In this document: positions 42,782 through 50,588 of the stretch, in pieces | Numbering within the stretch: position 1 is the first letter of the stretch | Layout of the letters: each line of letters starts with the position of its first letter | Assembly: GCA_026417175.1 (NCBI GenBank) | Contig: JAOADT010000003.1 | Span: 41,152 to 105,151, forward strand | From: Deltaproteobacteria bacterium | Lineage (GTDB): Bacteria; Desulfobacterota; Syntrophorhabdia; Syntrophorhabdales; JANXAF01 | DNA: 64,000 nucleotides | Reading direction: 5' to 3' | Notes under the pieces: generated by a model | The model's database searches: none | What the model saw: only the letters and a program-made list of their open reading frames with translations | Told to the model about the DNA's origin: nothing | Translations under genes and position numbers: made by a program

Positions 42782-44382
42782 GCGTTTTCCCTTATCCACT
42801 CTTTAATCACCGCACGGACCACCTCTTTATCAGTTACCTTATCAGATATGAACTTTTGCTTACCCTCGGCTATTGACATCGAATGGGAACCGGGCTGGAG
42901 TTCCTTTTGTACGTTATCTTCCCTTTCTCCAAGGCTTATATATGTCTCTTTACCCTGATGTCTTGAACCTTTTAGCAGCCCAAGTATGGGTCTTACCACA
43001 AAAAATAGAATGGCAAAGGCAATAGCTATGTAAAACCCGTATTTAGCAAGGGTAAATATCATCTCTCTTTTTTCTTCTTTTTCCATCTGGGCTTTTTCTT
43101 CTGCGAAACTTTCAGTTTCAAAAGGCATGTTTATCACCTCTATTTTGTCTCCTCTTTCCTCATTGAATCCGATCGCACGAGCGACAAGTCTCCTTATATC
43201 TTCTATTTCTTTATCTGTTCTTGGAATATACTTTATCTCTTCACCTTTCTTTGTTTTTGTAACCTCGTACTTGCCATCAACTACAACGGCAACAGAAATT
43301 CTCTTTATATCTCCGTATGGCTCAACGATCTTTCTCACACTTTTACTTACCTCATAACTCGCCTCAGATTCTTCCCTCTCTGAGGTCTGCACCCTTTCGT
43401 TTTCTCTGTTTATCTGCTCATCCTTTCTCTGAAGATTCGATTTTACGCCTGGTACCCCACCGACACTTCCATATCTGTTGGAAGATTTTTCCTTTGTCTT
43501 TTTTTCGTTTATGATTGCGTGTTTATCCGGTTGATACTCCTCTTCTACTTTTTCCACTTTTCTCAAATTAAGATCCACCGAAACCCTAACAATAGACTTG
43601 CCTACGTTTAAGAATTTATCAAGCATAGACTGTAATGATTCTTCTATCCTTTTTTCGATGTTTTTTTGCATTTCAAACTGCTGGGCAGACAAAAATGCGG
43701 GGTTATCCCTCTCCCCCCCTTTATAAAGTACCTTGCCCTGAGCGTCTACCACCACAACGTTTTCAGGTTTAAGTCCCTCCACACTTCCTGCAACAAGATG
43801 AACAATTCCTAAAACCTGTTCCCTAGAAAGGCTTCTTCCCGGCTTCATTTTTAAGAACACGGACGCCGTTGCCTCTTTCTCCTTTTCCAAAAAGAGAGAC
43901 CTCTCAGGAAGAGCTATGTGAACCCTAGATGCCTTTATCTCTGGCATCTGGTTGATTGTTCTTTGCAATTCTCCCTGAATTGCCCTTCTGTAATTTATAT
44001 TCTGTATGAACTCCGTCATGCCGTAACTAGTTTTGTCAAAAAGTTCGAACCCTACACCACCACCCCCAGGAAGGGCGTTTTGCGAAGCAAGAGAAAGCCT
44101 AACATCGTATACCTTATCCTTTGGTACGTATATAGCCGTTCCTCCTGCCTCAAGTCTATAAGGTATTTTTTGATCTTTTAGCCTCGAAACTATCATCGAG
44201 GCATCTTCCACCGAAAGCCCGGAGAACAAAAGACTGTAACTCTCTCTCTGGATAAAAGAGAGACCTATTACTGATCCTCCGATAATCATGACAATTATGA
44301 GGAGATATGTGTAAAGTTTCCCTTTTGGAAGAGACTTTATATAGTTCTTTGTTCCGTTAACGTAAAGATCCAACCCAGCCAT
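42778..44382 (-). CDS. fliF: flagellar MS-ring protein FliF
   Basis: A 534-aa inner-membrane ring protein. It has one helix near the N-terminus (LYTYLLIIVMIIGGSVIGLS) and one near residue 445 (YGFYIAIAFAILFFVVRPIL). The YscJ-like region includes YSLLFSGLSVEDASMIVSRL and MTEFIQNINYRRAIQGELQR. The C-terminal tail that binds FliG (TDKEVVRAVIKEWIRENA) is conserved. Confidence 0.96.
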   Translation of the reverse strand: MAGLDLYVNGTKNYIKSLPKGKLYTYLLIIVMIIGGSVIGLSFIQRESYSLLFSGLSVEDASMIVSRLKDQKIPYRLEAGGTAIYVPKDKVYDVRLSLASQNALPGGGGVGFELFDKTSYGMTEFIQNINYRRAIQGELQRTINQMPEIKASRVHIALPERSLFLEKEKEATASVFLKMKPGRSLSREQVLGIVHLVAGSVEGLKPENVVVVDAQGKVLYKGGERDNPAFLSAQQFEMQKNIEKRIEESLQSMLDKFLNVGKSIVRVSVDLNLRKVEKVEEEYQPDKHAIINEKKTKEKSSNRYGSVGGVPGVKSNLQRKDEQINRENERVQTSEREESEASYEVSKSVRKIVEPYGDIKRISVAVVVDGKYEVTKTKKGEEIKYIPRTDKEIEDIRRLVARAIGFNEERGDKIEVINMPFETESFAEEKAQMEKEEKREMIFTLAKYGFYIAIAFAILFFVVRPILGLLKGSRHQGKETYISLGEREDNVQKELQPGSHSMSIAEGKQKFISDKVTDKEVVRAVIKEWIRENA

Positions 44383-44385
44383 TTA

Positions 44386-44673
44386 CTATACCTGCATTCT
44401 CATTATTTCTTCGTAAGCAGAGATTATCTTGTTTCTTATTTGCATCATAAGCTGGAAGGTTAAATCTGCTTTTTCAATAGCGATCATCACATTATGAAGA
44501 TCACTTGCCTCATTTTTCGCGAGTCTCTCTACCTCGGCATTGGCCTCTTTTTCAATATCCGCAACTCTCTGTATGGACTCTTTTATAATTTCGCCAAAGG
44601 AGGCTGTCCCTTTTTCTTTTAATTTTTCCGCTGGCTGCGAAAATTCAGGGACCTTTAAGGCTTCGATCTTCAT
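44386..44673 (-). CDS. fliE: hook-basal body protein FliE
   Basis: A 95-aa protein that joins the MS ring to the rod. The C-terminal two thirds match the family: SFGEIIKESIQRVADIEKEA, then SDLHNVMIAIEKADLTFQLM and QIRNKIISAYEEIMRMQV. It lies 3 bases before fliF and 11 bases after flgC. Confidence 0.95.
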   Translation of the reverse strand: MKIEALKVPEFSQPAEKLKEKGTASFGEIIKESIQRVADIEKEANAEVERLAKNEASDLHNVMIAIEKADLTFQLMMQIRNKIISAYEEIMRMQV

Positions 44674-44684
44674 CTTTTACCCCC

Positions 44685-45098
44685 CTATTTTATGATCTCC
44701 AAGGTCTTAATTATCATTTCCTTGGTTGTGTTTATTACGTTCAGGTTGGCTTCATATGACCTTGATGCATCCATCATATCAGTTACTTCTTCTATGAGAT
44801 TCACATTGGGATAGGTTACATATCCTTCTTTGTCCGCATCAGGGTGTGAGGGATCATACACTCTATGAAAGGGTTTGTCGCTTTCGACTATCTCCTGTAC
44901 CTTTACCCCTTCCAATCTACGCTTCAATGTATCATTAAAATTCTCGGGAACAAAAACAACTTCCTTCTTTCTATATGGTGTGCCCTCCTCGGTCCTTGTG
45001 GTGTGAATATTTGCGAGATTCGATGATACGACTTCCATTCTAGTCTTTTGAGCGGAAAGCGCTGAAGCGCTAATTTTTAGTGCATCAAATGATGCCAT
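44685..45098 (-). CDS. flgC: proximal rod protein FlgC
   Basis: A 137-aa rod protein. FDALKISASALSAQKTRMEV then VSSNLANIHTTRTEEGTPYR at the start, and YPNVNLIEEVTDMMDASRSY at the end, are typical FlgC. It lies between flgB and fliE. Confidence 0.96.
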   Translation of the reverse strand: MASFDALKISASALSAQKTRMEVVSSNLANIHTTRTEEGTPYRKKEVVFVPENFNDTLKRRLEGVKVQEIVESDKPFHRVYDPSHPDADKEGYVTYPNVNLIEEVTDMMDASRSYEANLNVINTTKEMIIKTLEIIK

Positions 45099-45121
45099 TT
45101 CTCCCTCCTTTTAATTCTTTT

Positions 45122-45463
45122 TTATCTTTTTCCCTCATTGATAAGGTACCTCATCATAGAAAATTTTTTTACGACCACTTGAACTAGTGTATTGTACATC
45201 AAAGTATTCTCCGTAAGCTTCACCACCTCTTTTTCTAAATTGACCGTGTTCCCATCCGGTGTATGGAAGCCTTCATCACCTTCTCTGTCTTCGGCAATTT
45301 TGACCTCGTTTGATGCCTTTATCTCACGCTTAATTTCAGACGCAAAATCTATATCTTTTCTTTTATATCCAGGTGTGTTTGCGTTAGCTATATTACCAGC
45401 CAATATTCTATGATAAAGGGCTCGGAGATTAAGAGCTCTTTCTATGAGAGAAAAGCCAGCCAT
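45122..45463 (-). CDS. flgB: proximal rod protein FlgB
   Basis: A 113-aa rod protein. YHRILAGNIANANTPGYKRK near the start and GNTVNLEKEVVKLTENTLMY then NTLVQVVVKKFSMM at the end match FlgB. Its ATG shares one base with the stop of the sigma-54 activator gene, so the regulator and the rod genes form one unit. Confidence 0.95.
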   Translation of the reverse strand: MAGFSLIERALNLRALYHRILAGNIANANTPGYKRKDIDFASEIKREIKASNEVKIAEDREGDEGFHTPDGNTVNLEKEVVKLTENTLMYNTLVQVVVKKFSMMRYLINEGKR

Positions 45464-46755
45464 TATTGACTCCCGACAGGTACTGTGATTCCCATTTTCT
45501 TATATTCTTTTATCTTATTTCGAAGAGTTCGGGTAGTAATCCCAAGGAGCTTTGCAGCTTTTGTCCTATTACCATTCGTAGCTCTGAGTGTTTCTATAAT
45601 CATCTTGGTTTCCATCTCTTCTAATGAGCCGCATTTCTTTTCGCTTTCCAGGTTCAGTTCTTCGAGATGTTTTACTTTAATCACTGAATAATCAGACAAT
45701 ATACATGCTCTAGCTATGGCGTTTTCAAGCTCTCTCACATTCCCTTTCCACTCTCGATTGACTAGATATTCCATTGCTTCCTCTTCAATTCCCACATCCA
45801 TACCTTTAGAGTACTTCTTAATCATGTGATGAACGAGAGGCGGGATGTCTTCTCTCCTTTCCCTTAAAGGAGGCACAACTATTGGAAAAACGTTTAGTCG
45901 GTAATAAAGATCTTCTCTGAACTTTCCCTCCGCAACTAGCTTTTTCACGTCTCTGTTAGATGTTGCTATTACTCTAACATCAACTTTTTTTGGATACCTG
46001 GCACCCAAAATTTCTATCTCCTTTTCTTGCAGAACCCTGAGTATCTTTGACTGGAGTCTAAGATCCATCTCTGTTATCTCGTCAAGGAGAATAGTGCCTT
46101 TGTCGGCCAATTCAAACTTTCCTGCTTTTCTATAAGTAGCTCCGGTAAATGCCCCTTTCTCGAACCCAAATAATTCGCTTTCTAAAAGATTCTCGGGTAT
46201 TGAAGCACAGTTCACAGGTATAAAAGGCTTATCCCTTCTTTCGCTTTTCTCATGGATATATCTTGAAATCAACTCCTTTCCTACTCCGCTTTCACCTAAA
46301 ATAAAAACAGTGACATCCGATTTTGCCACCCTTTCAGCGGCCATTAGTACTTCTTTCATCTTCTTGGAACCGTAAACGATCTTTCCATTAGTAGTGTTTC
46401 CTATGGCTCTCCTTACAACGGCGTAAAGAGCCTCTAAAGTAAATGGTTTCTGGATATAATCGAAGGCTCCTTCTTTTATAGCTTTTACTGCGTCGTTTAT
46501 AGTTCCATACGCGGTGATTAGAACTACGGGTAAAAGAGGTTGATGCTTCTTTATGTGTTTCAAAAGATCTACCCCATCTTCCCTTGGCATTTTTACATCG
46601 GTAATTACAAGATCAAAAAAACTATTGTTCAGTTCTTCTTTCGCCTTTTTTACGTCTTCGGCTAAAGCGACAAAATATCCCTCTCTTACTAAGGCCTCTT
46701 TTAGTGCAAGCCTCATCTGCATGTCATCATCTACAACAAGTATCCTTTCGTTCAT
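45463..46755 (-). CDS. sigma-54 dependent flagellar response regulator (FlgR/FleR-like)
   Basis: A 430-aa NtrC-type activator. The receiver domain covers residues 1-115 (VVDDDMQMRLAL, phospho-Asp in LVITDVKMPREDG). The AAA+ domain has Walker A LGESGVGKELISRYIHEKS and the sigma-54 contact GAFTGA near residue 210. The Fis-type helix-turn-helix ends the protein (TKAAKLLGITTRTLRNKI). It overlaps its kinase by 4 bases and flgB by 1, which fits FlgR/FleR switching on middle flagellar genes. Confidence 0.93.
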   Translation of the reverse strand: MNERILVVDDDMQMRLALKEALVREGYFVALAEDVKKAKEELNNSFFDLVITDVKMPREDGVDLLKHIKKHQPLLPVVLITAYGTINDAVKAIKEGAFDYIQKPFTLEALYAVVRRAIGNTTNGKIVYGSKKMKEVLMAAERVAKSDVTVFILGESGVGKELISRYIHEKSERRDKPFIPVNCASIPENLLESELFGFEKGAFTGATYRKAGKFELADKGTILLDEITEMDLRLQSKILRVLQEKEIEILGARYPKKVDVRVIATSNRDVKKLVAEGKFREDLYYRLNVFPIVVPPLRERREDIPPLVHHMIKKYSKGMDVGIEEEAMEYLVNREWKGNVRELENAIARACILSDYSVIKVKHLEELNLESEKKCGSLEEMETKMIIETLRATNGNRTKAAKLLGITTRTLRNKIKEYKKMGITVPVGSQ

Positions 46756-47843
46756 AGGCCATTACTGGGAAGATGAATTGTAAATCTTGTGCCTTTATCT
46801 ATCTCAGATTCGACCTCTATAATACCATTGTGAGCCTTAATTATGTTGTAAACGATGAATAAGCCAAGACCTACCCCTCGATCTTTGGTTGTAAAAAACG
46901 GATTGAAAATATTCTTCTTAACTTCTTCCGACATACCTATTCCGTTGTCGGAGACTAAAAGAATTGTGTGATCTTCTCTCTGCTCGAGTCTAATTTCTAT
47001 TTTTCCGCCTTCCGGTAAAGCATCTTTTGCGTTTACCAAAAGATTCATGAGGACTAGTTTCATGAGATGAGGATCAAACACAGTCGTTTCCCTTTCCTTT
47101 TCATGAAACGATACAACAATCCCTTTTTGTTCTAGAGAAAGACTTAAGAAATCCAGAACCTCTCTTACGACACTAGAAAGTTTTCCCTTTTTCAATGAAA
47201 GTGCCTTCGGTTTTGTGTAAGAAAGCAGGTTATTAACAATTCTATCTATGTTTTTGATACCCACACAGATATGTTCAATGTATGTTTTATGTCTCTCATC
47301 CATACTTTCTTTAAGAAGGATAGAGGCGAAAAGCTCCATGCTACTTAAAGGGTTTTTTATTTCGTGTGCGATTCGCAGGGCCATCTCTCCCATCGCTTTC
47401 ATTCTTTCGTCAATCTCAAGTCTCTCTTTCATTTTTTCCACTTCCGTTACATCCTCAACAACGATTATCTCTGCCCCATTGGTCCGATCTTTTAAAGTTT
47501 CCTTTTTCCATCTGTAGGAGTATCCCCCTTTTTTAAATTCCCCTCCCTTTTTTCCATTAAATGTAATTTTTTGTATTAGGTGTAGGGCATCTAACTCATC
47601 TGCTCTCTTATTAAAAAAAAGTATTTTTCCCTTTTCAGTCACAACCACTGCTAAAGGAAGGGAATCAAGAATGGTAGACAGATATTCCTTTGTTTTCTCA
47701 AGTTCTCTGTTTTTTTCTTCAATTTCTTTTTTTAGCCCCTCTATCTTTTTCTCCAAAAGTGAGTAATATGCGATAACCGATTCGGAAGCTCGAGAAAACT
47801 CTAAAAAAGCGTCTTTCAAAAGGTCTTGTTCTCTCATTGTCAC
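46752..47843 (-). CDS. cytoplasmic sensor histidine kinase (FlgS/FleS-like)
   Basis: A 363-aa kinase with no membrane segment. A coiled coil (residues 20-50) leads to a PAS-like region (YLSTILDSLPLAVVVTEKGK). Then come HisKA with the phospho-His in LRIAHEIKNPLSSMELFASI near residue 165 and the ATPase domain (LMNLLVNAKDALPEGG, VSDNGIGMSEE, GVGLGLFIVYNI). It is the likely partner of the activator it overlaps. FlgS-type kinases sense the state of the export apparatus. The start is GTG 47843 or ATG 47837; neither has a clear Shine-Dalgarno. Confidence 0.9.
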   Translation of the reverse strand: MTMREQDLLKDAFLEFSRASESVIAYYSLLEKKIEGLKKEIEEKNRELEKTKEYLSTILDSLPLAVVVTEKGKILFFNKRADELDALHLIQKITFNGKKGGEFKKGGYSYRWKKETLKDRTNGAEIIVVEDVTEVEKMKERLEIDERMKAMGEMALRIAHEIKNPLSSMELFASILLKESMDERHKTYIEHICVGIKNIDRIVNNLLSYTKPKALSLKKGKLSSVVREVLDFLSLSLEQKGIVVSFHEKERETTVFDPHLMKLVLMNLLVNAKDALPEGGKIEIRLEQREDHTILLVSDNGIGMSEEVKKNIFNPFFTTKDRGVGLGLFIVYNIIKAHNGIIEVESEIDKGTRFTIHLPSNGL

Positions 47844-47856
47844 TCATTGTTTAAAT

Positions 47857-47872
47857 TGCAAGAAATATACCA
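47857..47872 (-). promoter_or_regulatory. sigma-54 type promoter of the kinase-regulator-flgB operon
   Basis: TGGTATATTTCTTGCA on the minus strand: GG-N10-GC spacing with an ideal TTGCA and a TGGTA -24 box. The start is expected near 47846, only 3-9 bases before the gene. If real, the activator may drive its own operon. Confidence 0.6.
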
Positions 47873-47944
47873 GATTAGAAGTATTATGTTGAAAATAGGA
47901 ATAATGAAGTAGCTTTGTGCACTACGTCAGGATTTTGACATTCT

Positions 47945-49375
47945 TTAGATACCAAGTCTTTTCATCTTTTCTATAAGTGTTGTTCTGTTTATGTTTAATA
48001 CCTTGGCTGCCTTGCTTTTGACACCATTCGCTTCTGAAAGGGCACGCATGATAAGGTTTTTTTCAAACTCGGTGACAAGTACATCATAACCCTTCTGCAA
48101 ATCAAACTCGAATGTGGGCTTTTTAGGTTTATAAAGCTTATCTGGAAGGTCTTCCACTTCTATGGTACCCCTTTTCTTTATCACCACAATCCTTTCAATT
48201 ATGTTTTGCAGTTCTCTAACGTTTCCTGGGTAATCATATTCCATAAGGAGAGCCATGGCTTCTTCTGAAACGCCCTCTATTTGACCGTTATTAAGACTAT
48301 TTGATATCTTCAAGAAGTGATCCACAAGTAAAGGTATATCCTGTTTTCTTTCCCTCAACGGTGGTATATGAATTTGTACCACGTTTAACCTATAATAAAG
48401 ATCCTCTCTGAATTTTCCTTCCTTTACAAGTTGTTCTAGATTCCTATTAGTAGCCGCTATGATTCGCACGTCAACCTTTATGACCTTGTTTCCTCCTACT
48501 CGTTCGAATTCCCTTTCCTGTAAAACTCTCAGTAGTTTGACTTGCAGATTCATGCTCATGTCCCCGATCTCGTCAAGGAAAATTGTTCCGCCATTTGCAA
48601 TCTCAAACCGGCCGATTCTTGTCGAAAAAGCGCCAGTAAAGGCACCTTTCTCATAACCAAAAAGCTCGCTCTCTAGTAAGGTCTCCGGAATTGCTCCACA
48701 ATTAACGATAACAAGCGGGTTATCCTTTCTTGAAGAATTATAATGTATAGCCCGGGCAACAAGTTCTTTTCCTACACCACTTTCTCCTGTGATAAGTACT
48801 GTCGCGCTTGTATCTGCAACCTTTTCTATCATTTCAAAAACTTTTTGCATGGAGAAGCTCATACCAATAATGTTTTCAAATTTGTATTTTTCTTTGAGCT
48901 GAGTTCTAAGAATCAGATTTTCCCTTAAAAGTTTGCTATCAGAAAACCTCCGCAGTAAATTAGCCTTCTCCTTTAGTTCTTTTGTCACAAAATGATTTTT
49001 CATTAGTCTGATGTAGTACATACCCAAATTTATAGTATTCAGGATCTCATCAAACTTGAAAGGTTTAACGATGTAATCGAATGCTCCACACCTGAGAGCA
49101 GCTATGGCTGTTTCTAAACTTCCGTACCCTGTTATCACTACTCCTAAAGTGTCGATAAACTCTTTTTGAATAAAATTGATTAGCTGGAGTCCATCTACTT
49201 TTGGCATCGCAAGATCAGTTATAAGAATGTCGTACTTACCAGTTTTAAGTGCGGAAAGGGCACTCCTACTATCACTATAACACTCTACTTCAAAACCGTG
49301 GCCGACGAAAAATTCTTTGAGCATTTCCAATATACTTTCTTCGTCATCTACAATTATCAGTCTTCCTTTTTCCAT
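47945..49375 (-). CDS. second NtrC-family sigma-54 response regulator
   Basis: A 476-aa activator: receiver domain (LIIVDDEESILEMLKEFF, phospho-Asp in LITDLAMPKVDG), AAA+ with Walker A ITGESGVGKELVARAIH and GAFTGAFSTRIG, and a C-terminal Fis-type helix-turn-helix (KSAAKVLNINRTTLIEKM-like, here SKAAKVLNINRTTLIEKM). The ATG at 49375 is chosen for its GGGAGGGG; the open frame runs 7 codons further. No kinase gene is adjacent. The receiver-to-AAA linker is longer than in the flgB-linked regulator. It may be a FleQ-like or separate motility regulator. Confidence 0.9.
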   Translation of the reverse strand: MEKGRLIIVDDEESILEMLKEFFVGHGFEVECYSDSRSALSALKTGKYDILITDLAMPKVDGLQLINFIQKEFIDTLGVVITGYGSLETAIAALRCGAFDYIVKPFKFDEILNTINLGMYYIRLMKNHFVTKELKEKANLLRRFSDSKLLRENLILRTQLKEKYKFENIIGMSFSMQKVFEMIEKVADTSATVLITGESGVGKELVARAIHYNSSRKDNPLVIVNCGAIPETLLESELFGYEKGAFTGAFSTRIGRFEIANGGTIFLDEIGDMSMNLQVKLLRVLQEREFERVGGNKVIKVDVRIIAATNRNLEQLVKEGKFREDLYYRLNVVQIHIPPLRERKQDIPLLVDHFLKISNSLNNGQIEGVSEEAMALLMEYDYPGNVRELQNIIERIVVIKKRGTIEVEDLPDKLYKPKKPTFEFDLQKGYDVLVTEFEKNLIMRALSEANGVKSKAAKVLNINRTTLIEKMKRLGI

Positions 49376-49592
49376 GAGTACCCCTCCCATTATCAATAAT
49401 CACTTCAAGGGATTTTACGATAGAAGAAATCTCACCTTTATCTTTCTTCTGATCCCCCTTGTCTGACTCTATCTGGTAGATTACCTTGTCCTCGTGCCTT
49501 TCTACTTTCAATGCATTATCAGAGCGTGAAACTTGAGGTGCTAGGAGATAAAAAGAGGTAAACAATATGAAGGGATAAATTCGAAATGTCAT
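49344..49592 (-). CDS. small secreted protein of unknown function
   Basis: An 82-aa open frame that begins with a convincing Sec signal peptide (YPFILFTSFYLLAP, cleavage near residues 20-24) followed by a highly charged tail (KVERHEDKVIYQIESDKGDQ). Its last 32 bases overlap the start of the second NtrC-type regulator. A near-consensus sigma-70 promoter lies just upstream. No family recognised. It may be a real periplasmic peptide or an untranslated leader of the regulator; the signal peptide favours a gene. Confidence 0.5.
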   Translation of the reverse strand: MTFRIYPFILFTSFYLLAPQVSRSDNALKVERHEDKVIYQIESDKGDQKKDKGEISSIVKSLEVIIDNGRGTHGKRKTDNCR

Positions 49593-49612
49593 CCAAGAGC
49601 CTCTATTGGCTC

Positions 49613-49641
49613 TGTATACTCTAAAAGTAAAACTTTGTCAA
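49613..49641 (-). promoter_or_regulatory. sigma-70 promoter of the secreted protein/second regulator
   Basis: TTGACA, 17 bases, TATACA on the minus strand: a perfect -35 and a -10 with 4 of 6 matches at ideal spacing. The expected start is near 49606. The housekeeping type suggests that the second regulator is made before the sigma-54 and sigma-28 tiers. A weaker sigma-54-like element (TGGTATGCTTTATGCA, 49687-49702) and a short GCCCT/AGGGC hairpin lie just upstream. Confidence 0.75.
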
Positions 49642-49704
49642 TATTTTGACGCCCTAATAGAGGGCGCAGCTCCAGAGTATTAAATTTGCATAAAGCATAC
49701 CAAA

Positions 49705-50181
49705 TTATGCCTCAAAAGAAAAATCCAGATACATCACCTCCTCGTTTCCACCATTTACAGAAAAATAAAAAGGTAGAGATACTATAGGAAGGGTGGTTAT
49801 GAAGTTCATCTCAACGTCTTTACCAACAACGACCATAGGAATAGCCGCTTTCAAGTTTATATTACTCTTTTCAAACTCCTTTCTTGCCTGTCCAGAAATT
49901 ATGTTCGTTAATTCACCGATCGCGTCTATGACATCCTCATTTATCTCATTGCACCCGTCACCCATAAGAGTGTTGTAGATATGAAGCGCACCTTCCTTTC
50001 TGAAACTGATGCAAAGGGTTCCTCTCTGATCTCCGGCAAGACCCATTATGCCAGTCACATCTCCGTTGGTCTGTCTGGTCTTTTTAAGTTCCGGTCTACC
50101 CATCTTTACATCGATTCCAAGCATAGTTTTAAATACCACTTGGGTTGCTATGATGAATGGATTCATATACTTCACGTCCAT
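49705..50181 (-). CDS. cheX: chemotaxis phosphatase CheX
   Basis: A 158-aa CheX/CheC-like phosphatase that removes phosphate from CheY-P. The active-site E-x-x-N is visible in DAIGELTNIISGQARKEF near residue 90, and the N-terminal VKYMNPFIIATQVVFKTM is typical. It lies 3 bases after a cheY gene. No cheZ, cheC or cheD was seen in the window, so this is the probable signal-termination enzyme. Confidence 0.92.
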   Translation of the reverse strand: MDVKYMNPFIIATQVVFKTMLGIDVKMGRPELKKTRQTNGDVTGIMGLAGDQRGTLCISFRKEGALHIYNTLMGDGCNEINEDVIDAIGELTNIISGQARKEFEKSNINLKAAIPMVVVGKDVEMNFITTLPIVSLPFYFSVNGGNEEVMYLDFSFEA

Positions 50182-50184
50182 GGC

Positions 50185-50571
50185 TTAACCCCCAAACCCT
50201 TGCATTACCTTTACTTTGGCCTTTTCTATGGCCTCTTTCAATTTCTCTGGCGTAAAGGGCTTCACAATATAGTTGTCTGCGCCAGATTTTATAGCCTCAA
50301 TGACGCTTGATTTTTGAGCCTCCGCTGTAACCATGATAAACGGAATCTTTTTTATGTTCTCATCTCCCTTACACGCTTTGAGAAACTCTATCCCTGTCAT
50401 TTCGGGCATTATCCAGTCGCTGATGATTAGGTCAAACTTTTCATTCTTTAAGATTTCAAGAGCTTGCTTACCGTTTTCCGCTTCTGTAACACTTTCAATA
50501 TCAATCTGCTTAAGAACGTTCTTTATGATCTTCCTCATTGTGGCAAAGTCGTCTACAACAAGTACTTTCAT
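50185..50571 (-). CDS. cheY: CheY-type response regulator (second copy)
   Basis: A 128-aa receiver. VLVVDDFATMRKIIKNVLKQ, phospho-Asp in LIISDWIMPEMTGIEFLK, a Thr in FIMVTAEAQKSSV, and Lys in YIVKPFTPEKLKEAIEK. This is closer to the enteric motor-binding CheY (DWIMP, TAEA, VKPFT) than the copy beside cheA. With mcp and cheX it forms a compact sigma-28 unit. One of the two CheYs may act as a phosphate sink. Confidence 0.94.
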   Translation of the reverse strand: MKVLVVDDFATMRKIIKNVLKQIDIESVTEAENGKQALEILKNEKFDLIISDWIMPEMTGIEFLKACKGDENIKKIPFIMVTAEAQKSSVIEAIKSGADNYIVKPFTPEKLKEAIEKAKVKVMQGFGG

Positions 50572-50588
50572 GGCCCTCCTCCATCTGT

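Noticed and set aside
49687-49702. TGGTATGCTTTATGCA as a second sigma-54 promoter before the small secreted protein
   Set aside because: Spacing is right, but the -12 box is ATGC and the -24 box is TGGTA; a near-perfect sigma-70 promoter lies closer to the gene.
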